64,000 bases of DNA from positions 29,161 through 93,160 of the forward strand of contig NZ_QBUY01000024.1 in the NCBI RefSeq assembly GCF_003121405.1, read 5' to 3'. The stretch is from Paraburkholderia sp. C35. GTDB lineage: Bacteria > Pseudomonadota > Gammaproteobacteria > Burkholderiales > Burkholderiaceae. A program made the position numbers and the translations under genes. How positions within the stretch are numbered: the first letter of the stretch is position 1; each line of letters opens with the position of its first letter. The notes beneath the pieces are model-generated. The model was given only the letters and a program-made list of their open reading frames with translations, searched no databases and was not told the origin of the DNA. Shown here piece by piece: positions 42,728-50,227 of this stretch.

Positions 42728-43216
42728 TCACACCTCGCGAATGTCGATGCCGTGCACCGTTTTCATGAGGTGCTTGCGGTCGCGGTATGCGCGCGTCTGA
42801 AAACCCTTCGAGTCTTCGACAATGGTTTGGCCTGCCTCGCCATACACGCCCGTCTTCACGACGACATAGACGAAGTCAGCGAAGTAGCGCAGCGCGGGCT
42901 TTTTGCGCTTCTCGCCGATATCGACGGCGGGCGCGAGGACAAAGCGCACCTGGCATTGCAGTTCGGTGATTTCGCCCGCGTCCTGCGCGGCACTGAGCAG
43001 CACAAAGCGATCTGCCTCGCGCATGCTCGCGAAAGTGCGCTCACCGATGGTCACGCGCTTGTTGCGCATCTTTGACGGCTTGGCTTCCGGCGCGCCGCCC
43101 GGCTCGCGACCCTGTTTGCGTGCGAGATTCGCCTCTAATGCGCGGAACTCAGCTTCCGTGAGGCGCGCCCGGCGCGGGTTCTTCGCGCGCAGGCGGCGTT
43201 TATGGGAGGGATTCAT
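42728..43216 (-). CDS. DUF1064 nuclease-like protein
   Basis: 162 residues, start ATG 43216 overlapping the previous TGA. The C-terminal half (ELQCQVRFVLAP ... LRYFADFVYV ... IVEDSKGFQTRAYRDRKHLMK) is the DUF1064 restriction-endonuclease-like fold with the D...ExK-like motif (residues in ADF and EDSKG). Probably a phage Holliday-junction or other recombination nuclease; exact activity not known. A Lys/Arg-rich N-terminus precedes it. Confidence 0.85.
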   Translation of the reverse strand: MNPSHKRRLRAKNPRRARLTEAEFRALEANLARKQGREPGGAPEAKPSKMRNKRVTIGERTFASMREADRFVLLSAAQDAGEITELQCQVRFVLAPAVDIGEKRKKPALRYFADFVYVVVKTGVYGEAGQTIVEDSKGFQTRAYRDRKHLMKTVHGIDIREV

Positions 43217-43452
43217 GCGCGACGGCCTCTCTTGAACCAGTAAGTGCGGATGCCGACAAGCCATGCGCCGGTGTAGAACATCGACAGTGCGAACATGCCC
43301 CACTGCCCTGCCGTGAACGTGGCGTATAGCCAGCACGGCTGACCAATCAGGCCGATGACGCAAGCGGCGCGGCTCGCGCGCAGACTCCCCAGTTGCGTGA
43401 GCCATATCGCGAGCGCGCCGGACACGAGAATTACCGTTTGAATCATGCGCAC
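43213..43452 (-). CDS. Small membrane protein, 79 aa
   Basis: Three hydrophobic segments (about 5-20, 28-50 and 52-70) and an Arg-rich end. The start at 43452 follows two repressor operators at once, so this gene and those downstream have their own controlled promoter. Confidence 0.65.
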   Translation of the reverse strand: MRMIQTVILVSGALAIWLTQLGSLRASRAACVIGLIGQPCWLYATFTAGQWGMFALSMFYTGAWLVGIRTYWFKRGRRA

Positions 43453-43497
43453 ATAGACCCGTCTATTTCATGCGCGACATTATATAGACGCGTCTAT
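43453..43497 (-). promoter_or_regulatory. Two repressor operators and internal promoter
   Basis: ATAGACCCGTCTAT at 43453-43466 and ATAGACGCGTCTAT at 43484-43497. Read on the minus strand the second palindrome runs into TATAAT, a -10; an upstream TTGGCC could be the -35. The repressor would block a mid-operon promoter. Confidence 0.65.
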
Positions 43498-43733
43498 ATT
43501 CCGGGCCAAATTTTTTTAGCTAGGAGATCCGCCACAAAGGTGAGCTTTTCCGGGGCGTGCGCGTCGATCAGCGGCAAGAGGTCTACCAACGCGTCTTCCA
43601 GTTCCTGTATGCGTTTGCGGTCGGCGGCCACGGCCTGCGTGTTCATCCTGCGGTCATACGCGTACATCGTCTTTTCGAGCATGTCGATCCGGTGGCGCAG
43701 GATCGTTTCACGGCTCATCAAACCCATAGACAT
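43494..43733 (-). CDS. Small coiled-coil protein, 79 aa
   Basis: Helical protein with heptads (RKRIQELEDALVDLLPLID). The stop lies in one operator and the start in another (43726-43739). The real start may be ATG 43718, in which case the operator lies wholly in the leader. Confidence 0.6.
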   Translation of the reverse strand: MSMGLMSRETILRHRIDMLEKTMYAYDRRMNTQAVAADRKRIQELEDALVDLLPLIDAHAPEKLTFVADLLAKKIWPGI

Positions 43734-43739
43734 GTCTAT
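43726..43739. promoter_or_regulatory. Repressor operator
   Basis: Perfect ATAGACATGTCTAT. Same sequence as at 17687 and 49969. It overlaps the start region of the 43494-43733 gene and would shut off its message. Confidence 0.7.
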
Positions 43740-43972
43740 TTTTTCCCTGTTTTTGCTTGGTGCTCGACACCGCGCTGATATTCGGCCTTGACCAGTTCGA
43801 TCACGAGCGCGAGCGATTCCTCGCCGCCCTCGCGCTTGCGGATGCGCTCATACTCGCGCCGCCGCTTTTCCTTAGGCAGATTCGCCAGCAAACGGATCTG
43901 ACAGCACCGGCAGAAGTTGCTATAGAAGCCCGAAAACGTCTCATCGAGCGGGCAGCGTGTCAGTGCATCCAC
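43736..43972 (-). CDS. Small Cys-rich protein
   Basis: 78 residues from GTG 43972, overlapping the previous stop; an upstream start at 44008 would overlap more deeply. CPLDETFSGFYSNFCRCCQ near the N-terminus suggests a zinc site; the rest is a charged helix. Function unknown. Confidence 0.55.
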   Translation of the reverse strand: MDALTRCPLDETFSGFYSNFCRCCQIRLLANLPKEKRRREYERIRKREGGEESLALVIELVKAEYQRGVEHQAKTGKK

Positions 43973-44205
43973 CGGCGCGCCCCCAATGCGAGCAAGTCGT
44001 GCTCCCACGCATGAAACACCTCGCCCGACTCAAACGCGATTTCGTACACGCCGCCCAGTGACGGCACGCGCTCACCCGAGGGCAGGTACATGAAATCGGC
44101 GAGCGCGATCACTGTGCAGAGCTGGCCGATGAGCGACCACCCCTGCGGCGCGCGGCGCGGCCGGAAAATGAGCACGTCATCGACGGCATGGGTCCAGTAC
44201 GTCAC
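43960..44205 (-). CDS. Hypothetical protein, 81 aa
   Basis: Beta-rich small protein whose pattern (DVLIFRPRRAPQGWSLIGQ ... VYEIAFESGEVFHAWEHDL) resembles that of its upstream neighbour (EILIFQHGRFEPE ... FYAIEFEDC), perhaps a duplicated SH3-like fold. ATGA overlap with 44202. Confidence 0.6.
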   Translation of the reverse strand: MTYWTHAVDDVLIFRPRRAPQGWSLIGQLCTVIALADFMYLPSGERVPSLGGVYEIAFESGEVFHAWEHDLLALGARRWMH

Positions 44206-44477
44206 GCGGTCACCTCATTGGGCCGGTGCACGTCGCGCATGCTGGCGTCCGTCGGCGGCGTCTCATCGCGGCGACGCAACTGGCTTTCGAGCGCGGAGCG
44301 GCGCGCGCAGTCTTCGAACTCAATGGCGTAGAACGTGCCTTGCTCAGGCTCCATCGTGTCCGGGTTGATGGATTGCGTGCGGTGCTCCATCACGAGGCAT
44401 TCCATGCCGTTGCGCTCAGGCTCGAAGCGGCCATGCTGAAAGATGAGGATTTCGCCGATGGCGTATTTATGGGACAT
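44202..44477 (-). CDS. Hypothetical protein, 91 aa
   Basis: N-terminal 55 residues look like the same small beta fold as the 43960 product. C-terminal part is charged. Function unknown. Confidence 0.6.
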   Translation of the reverse strand: MSHKYAIGEILIFQHGRFEPERNGMECLVMEHRTQSINPDTMEPEQGTFYAIEFEDCARRSALESQLRRRDETPPTDASMRDVHRPNEVTA

Positions 44478-44485
44478 GGTGAGAG

Positions 44486-45595
44486 TTATTGTGCGTGGAG
44501 GTGCGCGGCGCAGGCGTTCGCGTCGCTGTAATACGGGAATTTCGAGTCGATGCGCACGGCGGGCGTGTCACAGTGCGCGCACGTCTCGACATGCTTGCCT
44601 TGTGCGCGGGCATCCGCGAGCAGCATCGGGTCGCAGAATGTCCAGTCCGCGTTAGGGACGTAGCACTCATCGGCCTGCATCGCGCGAAAGCCTTGCTGCA
44701 CGCGCGGCGCGCCGTAGTAATCGCCGCGCGCGAGCGTGTTGACGGCGTTCTGCAACAGGCGAACAGCCGCGGCGTCGCACGGTGCCGCATACGAGCCGAG
44801 AAAGGCGCACGCGCGCGGCTTTTCGTCCTCAGTCCAGTGCCCCTCGTAATCGTCCAGGCGAACGACGGTGCCGACCGGCAGACGCTGACAATAAATCTCA
44901 CCTTTGCGCGTGCGCACGTTGAGCGTGCTGAAACCGTCGGTGAGCGCAACGAGGTACACGAAGCCCGTCGTATCGACGTGCTCGCCAACGTGACGACCCC
45001 ACCCGTATAGCTCGACCTGCTGCGTGTTGAGCGTGCCAACGACAACGTCGCCCTCGATGCGATCCTCGCTCGTGTCCGCCACGTAAGCCGCCGCCAGCGC
45101 CTCGATGACGACCCGATGGCCCGCGACGCTTTGCGCGACGTCGATGCGGCCGACGACCTGCAGGGGCTTCGCCTCAGGTATCGCTATGCCCGCGCGCGTG
45201 ACGTACTCGACACAGTCGGCGCGCGACATGCCGCGATCAGCGAGGTTCGCATACACCGCGAAACCGTTGTACGCGTTCATGTACGCGTCATAGCGGCCTT
45301 GTTCCTCTACGGGCACCCCAATGACATGCGCGTCCGTTTCGAGCCGGTACAGGCCCGTCTGATCGACGGCCGCCAGCGGTTCGGTGATCGCGGCGGCCGG
45401 GTCATCGAGCAGCACGACGGGCACAGTGAGCCATTCCATTGCGGCGCGCAGCCAGTCGGTGTCGATATCGGCGCGCAGCGCGACGACAACGAGCGGCAGA
45501 GTGTTCGCGTCGTGCTCGTTTTCGCGGATGGCGAGCTTCGTGGCGGCAAGCGATGCCGGGTCATTGGTGAGCCAGCAAACGATACGTCGAGTCAT
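44486..45595 (-). CDS. Degenerate PAPS-reductase-like (PP-loop family) protein
   Basis: 369 residues. RRIVCWLTNDPASLAATKLAI (residues 3-23) aligns with the PP-loop start of phage PAPS-reductase-like proteins (RIVCWFSxGAASAVATKLA), but the SGGxxS-like signature is changed to TNDPAS. Later VIGVPVEEQGRYDAY and LADRGMSRADCVEYVTRAGIAIPE match conserved blocks of the same family, while the C-terminal NNNCIGC-type cysteine motif is missing and replaced by an unrelated 200-residue region. Probably not active as a reductase; perhaps a repurposed nucleotide binder. Confidence 0.55.
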   Translation of the reverse strand: MTRRIVCWLTNDPASLAATKLAIRENEHDANTLPLVVVALRADIDTDWLRAAMEWLTVPVVLLDDPAAAITEPLAAVDQTGLYRLETDAHVIGVPVEEQGRYDAYMNAYNGFAVYANLADRGMSRADCVEYVTRAGIAIPEAKPLQVVGRIDVAQSVAGHRVVIEALAAAYVADTSEDRIEGDVVVGTLNTQQVELYGWGRHVGEHVDTTGFVYLVALTDGFSTLNVRTRKGEIYCQRLPVGTVVRLDDYEGHWTEDEKPRACAFLGSYAAPCDAAAVRLLQNAVNTLARGDYYGAPRVQQGFRAMQADECYVPNADWTFCDPMLLADARAQGKHVETCAHCDTPAVRIDSKFPYYSDANACAAHLHAQ

Positions 45596-46611
45596 TGCGG
45601 GGAGTCTCCGTTAAGGTGCTTGGGAACGCTGTTGCGCTTGGCTAGATCGCGCAGCGCGGCGCGGGCTTCTTCTGGCATGGCCTTGCGCATCGCCGCCGCT
45701 TCCGGCGCGGGCACAGGGTCCATAGGGGTTACGGGTTTGGCGCGAGGCGTCGGCGGCTTGCCGCCGTTGTCTATCGCGGCTTGAATGCGCGCCTGATACG
45801 AGGCATCGCTTTCACCCGGAATCGGATCGCCAACGCCGACTTCGTGCGCCTTGGCTTTGCGCGACTCAGGCGACAACCACCACCCGCCGCCGCCCTTCTT
45901 GCCGGTTGCCGCGCGCATCGGCCCGGCGTTGCGAATCCAGTTGCGCCACGTCGCGGGCCAGTCGTGTTTCGTCGCGTCCTTGCCCGACTTGGCGGCCCAG
46001 TAATCGCGGAACTTCTCTGCCTCGAAAAGCGTGTGCTGGATCGACCACGCGCCGCCAGCCCATTCGGTGAGCTTTTCGGCATACGTGACGGTCACGGCTA
46101 CCGTGCGTTCGAGGGCTTCTTTGGACAGTTCCCAGTCGTTCGGCAGGCGCGTAGCGCGTGCTCTATCTGGTTTTCCATCTGGTTTACCATCTGCCCTATA
46201 TAGGGAGTCGGCGGTATCGCCCTTTGCATTTGGCAATTTCGCCGAATGGACATTCCCGGTATCGCCATTTCCATTTGGCGAATCTGCGAAATGCTTGCCG
46301 TCGGGCACGAACGCGGTTTCGTCGGCGAACGCGTACCACAGCGTGCGGTCGGTTTTCTGCTCGTTGTAGTTGCCCTTGATGAGCACGCCTTGCTTGATGA
46401 GGCTATCGAGCGTGCGGCGGATGCGATCTTTCGAGAGGTACGGAAACAGTTCGGCGAACGCGGCGACCGAGTTATACGACCACACGCGATCATCCCGAAC
46501 GTTCTCACCGTTCGCGCGGTTGCGCGCGATCCAGAAAGTGAAGTTGTGAATCATCACCGCTTCCTCAAGCCCATAGAGGCGCGCGTGATCCGTGTCGAAC
46601 ATGTGATGCAC
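45592..46611 (-). CDS. Phage replication protein (DnaT/O-like)
   Basis: 339 residues. Residues 1-105 form a winged helix: AVMIHNFTFWIARNRA, RVWSYNSVAAFAELFPYLSKDRIRRTLDSLIKQGVL, a pattern seen in phage replication-initiation/primosome proteins. The middle is Pro/Gly-rich, and FRDYWAAKSGKDATKHDWPATWRNWIRN (about 215-245) is the conserved C-terminal DnaT-like box. It probably loads the host helicase. ATGA-coupled to 44486. Confidence 0.8.
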   Translation of the reverse strand: MHHMFDTDHARLYGLEEAVMIHNFTFWIARNRANGENVRDDRVWSYNSVAAFAELFPYLSKDRIRRTLDSLIKQGVLIKGNYNEQKTDRTLWYAFADETAFVPDGKHFADSPNGNGDTGNVHSAKLPNAKGDTADSLYRADGKPDGKPDRARATRLPNDWELSKEALERTVAVTVTYAEKLTEWAGGAWSIQHTLFEAEKFRDYWAAKSGKDATKHDWPATWRNWIRNAGPMRAATGKKGGGGWWLSPESRKAKAHEVGVGDPIPGESDASYQARIQAAIDNGGKPPTPRAKPVTPMDPVPAPEAAAMRKAMPEEARAALRDLAKRNSVPKHLNGDSPQ

Positions 46612-47213
46612 TACCTACTCCCAAACGGACGTGACTGCAGCTTGCTTGCCGACACGAGCTTGCGGCCTTTCGGCCAGCGGTTTGCGCTCTGCGTGGTCGG
46701 CTTTTCCTTACTGGGCTTTGCCGCTACAATCGCGTTGTTGAACACAGCATTCCTTACCTTCGGAAAGCCGCGACCTGCGCCAACAGGCTCGCGGCTTCGT
46801 TCTTCATGCGGCGTGACTTTCTTCGTGCTCACGCGTGCCGCCAGCGGCGTGACCTTCTTCTGGATCGGCTTGTGTGCCGTCACCGGCTTTGCCGCCAGAA
46901 ACTCATCCGACGGCCACAATCCCTTACGCCTGAGCATCACCTCGCACGCGGCCATCGCGGTCGCAAAGCGCGTCATCACGAAATCGCGCGACAGGTGCGC
47001 GGGCAAGCGGTCCTGCCCGTCGAGCACCTTGTGACACGCGTAGCAGGCGTAGCAGCCCAGGTGATCGACGCGCGCGAGTTTCTTGCCCTTTGCCTTGCCG
47101 CCGTCGTGCCAGTTCGAGTGCGCCCAAACGGTTGTCTCCCAGTCCCAATTGCAGACGAGAGGGAAATTCAGGGTGCACGCTTCCCCGCGTGCCGATTCTG
47201 TGATTCGGCTCAC
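46611..47213 (-). CDS. DUF1364 (YbcO-like) nuclease-like protein
   Basis: 200 residues. ITESARGEACTLNFPLVCNWDWETTVWAHSNW plus YACYACHKVLDG is the DUF1364 signature: zinc-binding Cys and His residues in an HNH-like fold. The family includes phage YbcO, a putative metallonuclease. The C-terminal 90 residues are basic and disordered, unlike short family members. Coupled with the replication gene. Confidence 0.8.
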   Translation of the reverse strand: MSRITESARGEACTLNFPLVCNWDWETTVWAHSNWHDGGKAKGKKLARVDHLGCYACYACHKVLDGQDRLPAHLSRDFVMTRFATAMAACEVMLRRKGLWPSDEFLAAKPVTAHKPIQKKVTPLAARVSTKKVTPHEERSREPVGAGRGFPKVRNAVFNNAIVAAKPSKEKPTTQSANRWPKGRKLVSASKLQSRPFGSR

Positions 47214-47243
47214 GTCAGTGTTCTCAGGTGATGGGATTGGGTA

Positions 47244-47435
47244 CTACTGGGCGGCTTGCTGCTGCTTTTGCTTCTGCTTGCGGCAGCGTTCGCACATTCC
47301 GTAGCGCTGCAACTGGATAGAGGTCACGACCTTGTTACAGGGCGCAGGACACCGCTTGCGAACATGAGACAACTGCAAAGCCTTTGCAGTCGTCTCGCGG
47401 AACTTCGCAATCGCGTTCGGATCGGCGACGTTCAT
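47244..47435 (-). CDS. Small zinc-finger-like protein
   Basis: 63 residues: RCPAPCNK and MCERC give a Cys4 knuckle; Gln-rich tail (KQKQKQQQAAQ). Unknown function. Confidence 0.6.
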   Translation of the reverse strand: MNVADPNAIAKFRETTAKALQLSHVRKRCPAPCNKVVTSIQLQRYGMCERCRKQKQKQQQAAQ

Positions 47436-47444
47436 TCGGGCGTG

Positions 47445-47714
47445 TTACTGGATTGCAAGGGCGGTTTGATGCGTGATGCGCTCATCGCCTGCGATGCCGT
47501 AGTGATGCAGCAGTGCGACAGCGCCGTCCGGCGTCACGAGCACCTCAGGCAGGCCGTCGTCAGTCTCGACAACGGCGAACGTGTTTGCGTGCTGCGCGGT
47601 CGGCATGCCATCGGCGTCGATGATGCCGTCGGCCGCCATGCGCTCGCGCAGGTCGGCGCGGCCGAGGAAGTTGCTCACGTAGTCGATGGTGAAATGCCCG
47701 TCTACGTTGGTCAT
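47445..47714 (-). CDS. Hypothetical protein, 89 aa
   Basis: Start at ATG 47714, in front of which lies an A/T-rich leader (TTGTTACAGG, TTGTTCACAA) that may hold a promoter; a longer start at 47813 is possible. No motif recognised. Downstream of the Cro-like genes. Confidence 0.55.
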   Translation of the reverse strand: MTNVDGHFTIDYVSNFLGRADLRERMAADGIIDADGMPTAQHANTFAVVETDDGLPEVLVTPDGAVALLHHYGIAGDERITHQTALAIQ

Positions 47715-47859
47715 TTGCTCGCGGCGGCGAGCGAAGCGGTTGTTACAGGAAACTGCGGTTGTTATGTCGTTGTTCACAATGGTCCCGGCCAAAAGAAAAT
47801 GAATCTGTTGCATGCTCTCTTTACAACGCAAATCGAACCCCGGCGAAGCGGTCACGGCT

Positions 47860-48363
47860 CTAGGCCGCTTCGCGATAGTGGTTACCTTCTTTTATGCGAC
47901 GGCTGACCTCGTTACCGGCCGCCATCAATTCACCCTGCCCGGCGATTTCCACCTGGGCGGTGTGTACGTCATACGCGCGGCGCAGCGCTTGCAGCCCCGG
48001 CGCGTCAAAACCCAGTTTTCCGGTGCGCTTGAACCGCAACTGCAGGCGGAACAGCGCATCGAGCGCGGCAATAATGTCGGCCTCGTATTCCGGGCCAAAC
48101 CCGCGCTCTGTCAACACGAGTGACGTGTTGCACATGCACGCCAGCGTTTCGGCGTGCGAAATCTCGCCCTTCCCTTTGGAAATGGCATCAATGCTCGAAC
48201 CGAACGCAATCGCGACGTCGCGCTGATCGGCGGCTTCGAGCGGCTTGTAAAAGTTGGTGAGCACTTCGCCAATGACGTGCGACCTGTTCAACGTCTGGAG
48301 CGCGGAAAGCGGGTCCAGCGGTTTAGGCCTGTACTTGCGGCGAGGCTTTTTGGATGCGGGCAT
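47860..48363 (-). CDS. Hypothetical protein, 167 aa
   Basis: Basic start (MPASKKPRRKYRPKPLD) and a helical body, as in small proteins found next to Cro genes in Burkholderia phages; function unknown. Second gene of the operon. Confidence 0.65.
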   Translation of the reverse strand: MPASKKPRRKYRPKPLDPLSALQTLNRSHVIGEVLTNFYKPLEAADQRDVAIAFGSSIDAISKGKGEISHAETLACMCNTSLVLTERGFGPEYEADIIAALDALFRLQLRFKRTGKLGFDAPGLQALRRAYDVHTAQVEIAGQGELMAAGNEVSRRIKEGNHYREAA

Positions 48364-48375
48364 CGGGCGGACCTC

Positions 48376-48591
48376 TTACGATGCCTGCGGAGCAGCGGCG
48401 AGTTTCTTCGCGTACTTGCGCTTGAGCTTGGTGATGCCCGCGACGACCGCCGCGCTCGTGCGCGGCTTCTTTGCGGGATTGTTCTGCAGGTGCGATACGT
48501 GCCCCTGCGAGCAGCCAATGGCGTCGGCTATCTGCTGCTGCGTGAGCCCCGCCAGCGAGCGCAGGGCGGCGATATCTTGTGCTATCTGCAT
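48376..48591 (-). CDS. Cro-like HTH regulator
   Basis: 71 residues; residues about 5-40 (DIAALRSLAGLTQQQIADAIGCSQGHVSHLQN) are an XRE HTH. It is divergent from the cleavable repressor at 48832 and is the first gene of the long minus operon, the classical Cro position. It would antagonise the repressor. Confidence 0.8.
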   Translation of the reverse strand: MQIAQDIAALRSLAGLTQQQIADAIGCSQGHVSHLQNNPAKKPRTSAAVVAGITKLKRKYAKKLAAAPQAS

Positions 48592-48641
48592 TTTTTACCT
48601 GTTGTTGTCCGAACGAGACGACCTTACATACAGCGGTGCAG

Positions 48642-48670
48642 AGTATAGACATGCCTATGGTTTGTGACAA
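48642..48670 (-). promoter_or_regulatory. Early (cro-type) promoter with operator
   Basis: Minus strand: -35 TTGTCA (48665-48670), 17-nt spacer, -10 TATACT (48642-48647). Operator ATAGACATGCCTAT (48645-48658) overlaps the -10 and the spacer. Drives the operon through terminase; the repressor would block it. Confidence 0.75.
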
Positions 48671-48781
48671 GCCGCACATAGATGCGTTTGTATCTGAGGG
48701 TATTGATTAATAAATGTCAGGAAATGTCTACCGGCCTTCCATAGACGCAACTTTCCGTGCTATAAGTGCGCCTGTAGGAAC

Positions 48782-48795
48782 ATAGATAAGCCTAT
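48782..48795 (+). promoter_or_regulatory. Repressor operator upstream of the repressor gene
   Basis: ATAGATAAGCCTAT, a variant of the ATAGACnnGTCTAT palindrome. A half-site-like ATAGACGCAA lies at 48741. Positions between the divergent genes indicate autoregulation. Confidence 0.55.
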
Positions 48796-48831
48796 AAAAA
48801 GAATATTTCCGAGCCTATATTTGAGAGCCAC

Positions 48832-49578
48832 ATGACAAAGAAGAACGAGCGTCAGCCGTCGCCAAAGCTACAGCCGCCTAAACAACAGCGGTTAGGCGAC
48901 CGTATTCGGGAATGCAGAATTGAAAAGGAGTTGTCTCAGGGACAACTAGCCAAACTGGTAGGCGTCACACAGCCAACGCTATCGGCTTTGGAACAGAACA
49001 AATCACAAACCACCCACAGCATTGGCAAATACGCTCACGTCCTTGGTGTCTCTGCCTTATGGCTCGAAACAGGCATCGGAGAGAAACACCCTACCAATCA
49101 CCCCAAAGGATTGAGGCGCACCTTTGCACTCGATACCGAGCCCGAATTTAGAATCGAGTTCCTGGCTTCGTCGCGGGGCAGTTGCGGAGGGAACGCGGGC
49201 GGCAAGCCCGACGTAGAGGACATTCAAAAAGCTGTCGGCGCAGTTTTCAAAGACCAAACGTTTTTCGACCGGCTTGGAGTCAAGCCGGATGACGTTAGAG
49301 CCATCATCGCGGATGGCGACAGCGGGGCAAACTTCATCGTGCATGGGGACACCGTACTCATTCACACTACACAGACAGACCGATTAGAAAACGGCCTGAT
49401 CTATGTCCTCGATACACCGGACGGTCCTCGCTTAAAGAGAGTCTTTCGCCGCAGTGATGGTCACGTCATTCTCTCGTGCGATAACCCCGACAAAGTTCGC
49501 TATCCCGATGAAGACTACACAGCAGAAGCCGCTGCAGGCCTCATGCTCATCGGACGTTACATTTATCGTCAGGGCTAA
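48832..49578 (+). CDS. Cleavable CI/LexA-like repressor
   Basis: 248 residues. HTH of XRE type at about 25-57 (RIRECRIEKELSQGQLAKLVGVTQPTLSALEQ). C-terminal S24 peptidase: Ser164 in IADGDSGAN and Lys202 in PRLKRVF form the catalytic pair. SCGGNAGG (117-124) could hold the self-cleavage site. Such repressors maintain lysogeny and are inactivated by RecA in the SOS response. Flanked by operators and divergent from the Cro-like gene; followed by a terminator. Confidence 0.9.
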   Translation: MTKKNERQPSPKLQPPKQQRLGDRIRECRIEKELSQGQLAKLVGVTQPTLSALEQNKSQTTHSIGKYAHVLGVSALWLETGIGEKHPTNHPKGLRRTFALDTEPEFRIEFLASSRGSCGGNAGGKPDVEDIQKAVGAVFKDQTFFDRLGVKPDDVRAIIADGDSGANFIVHGDTVLIHTTQTDRLENGLIYVLDTPDGPRLKRVFRRSDGHVILSCDNPDKVRYPDEDYTAEAAAGLMLIGRYIYRQG

Positions 49579-49637
49579 CATACATTCAGGTATTATTTAC
49601 TTACCAATGTGTTACGAGATGTGAATTTAACCACATA

Positions 49638-49663
49638 AAAACGCCCGTTTGCGCGGGCGTTTT
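49638..49663 (+). terminator. Repressor gene terminator
   Basis: AAAACGCCCG / CGGGCGTTTT stem with T run, 60 nt behind the repressor stop. Confidence 0.8.
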
Positions 49664-49957
49664 GTATGAGGAATCCCCTATTTTTCAAGGGCATAAGTAA
49701 ACATCGGTAGTCCTTACCTGAGCCGTAATCTCGCAAACGGTTGCACCTTACTAGTGCCTTCCACTATGTGAGAATCGTTGTCGTATTCGTGACAGTAAGC
49801 TGGCTCACGTCCCCAATTGTTTGCTAACAGGTAACAAACAATTTCCTCATACGGCTGAAATAAATCAGCCCGTCATCCCCCTCTGTCTGTTCTTAGCAAC
49901 ACCCCCTTCCCTTCGCAAAAAAACCGGGTTTTTTTCTACACCTCATCGACGTATCTA
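49664..49957. other. Intergenic region with palindromes
   Basis: No gene. Holds the inverted repeat AATTGTTTG/CAAACAATT (49815-49823/49835-49843) and a palindromic A/T-run block near 49916-49934 (A run, CCGGG, T run). These may be operator or terminator elements; no family assigned. Confidence 0.45.
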
Positions 49958-50013
49958 TTGACGTCGATATAGACATGTCTATAAGATTCGCCCATAGACA
50001 TAACTATGTCTAT
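49958..50013 (+). promoter_or_regulatory. Recombination-operon promoter with two operators
   Basis: -35 TTGACG (49958-49963), 16-nt spacer, -10 TATAAG (49980-49985). Perfect operator ATAGACATGTCTAT at 49969-49982 lies inside the promoter, and a longer palindrome ATAGACATAACTATGTCTAT follows at 49994-50013. Controls 50044 to about 55852. Confidence 0.8.
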
Positions 50014-50043
50014 ACCCGGAAACCTTACTTGGGGAGCGAACAC

Positions 50044-50184
50044 ATGTTGACGTTTGCAGTGACCGTAACGAACTGGGCAGGCATTGCGCGCCACTACACC
50101 ACGCGCGCCGCACATAGCTTTGACGCATGGGATGAGGCCGTAACGAAATTCGGCCTCTGCAAGATCCGCGTTACGCCCCAGTAA
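50044..50184 (+). CDS. Small hypothetical protein, 46 aa
   Basis: ATG 50044 preceded by GGGGAGCG; an ORF start further upstream lies in the operator. Short beta-rich protein, unknown function. Confidence 0.5.
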   Translation: MLTFAVTVTNWAGIARHYTTRAAHSFDAWDEAVTKFGLCKIRVTPQ

Positions 50185-50227
50185 GGTCGCCCGGCCCTTT
50201 CCATCGCAACCACCACGCGAGACACAT

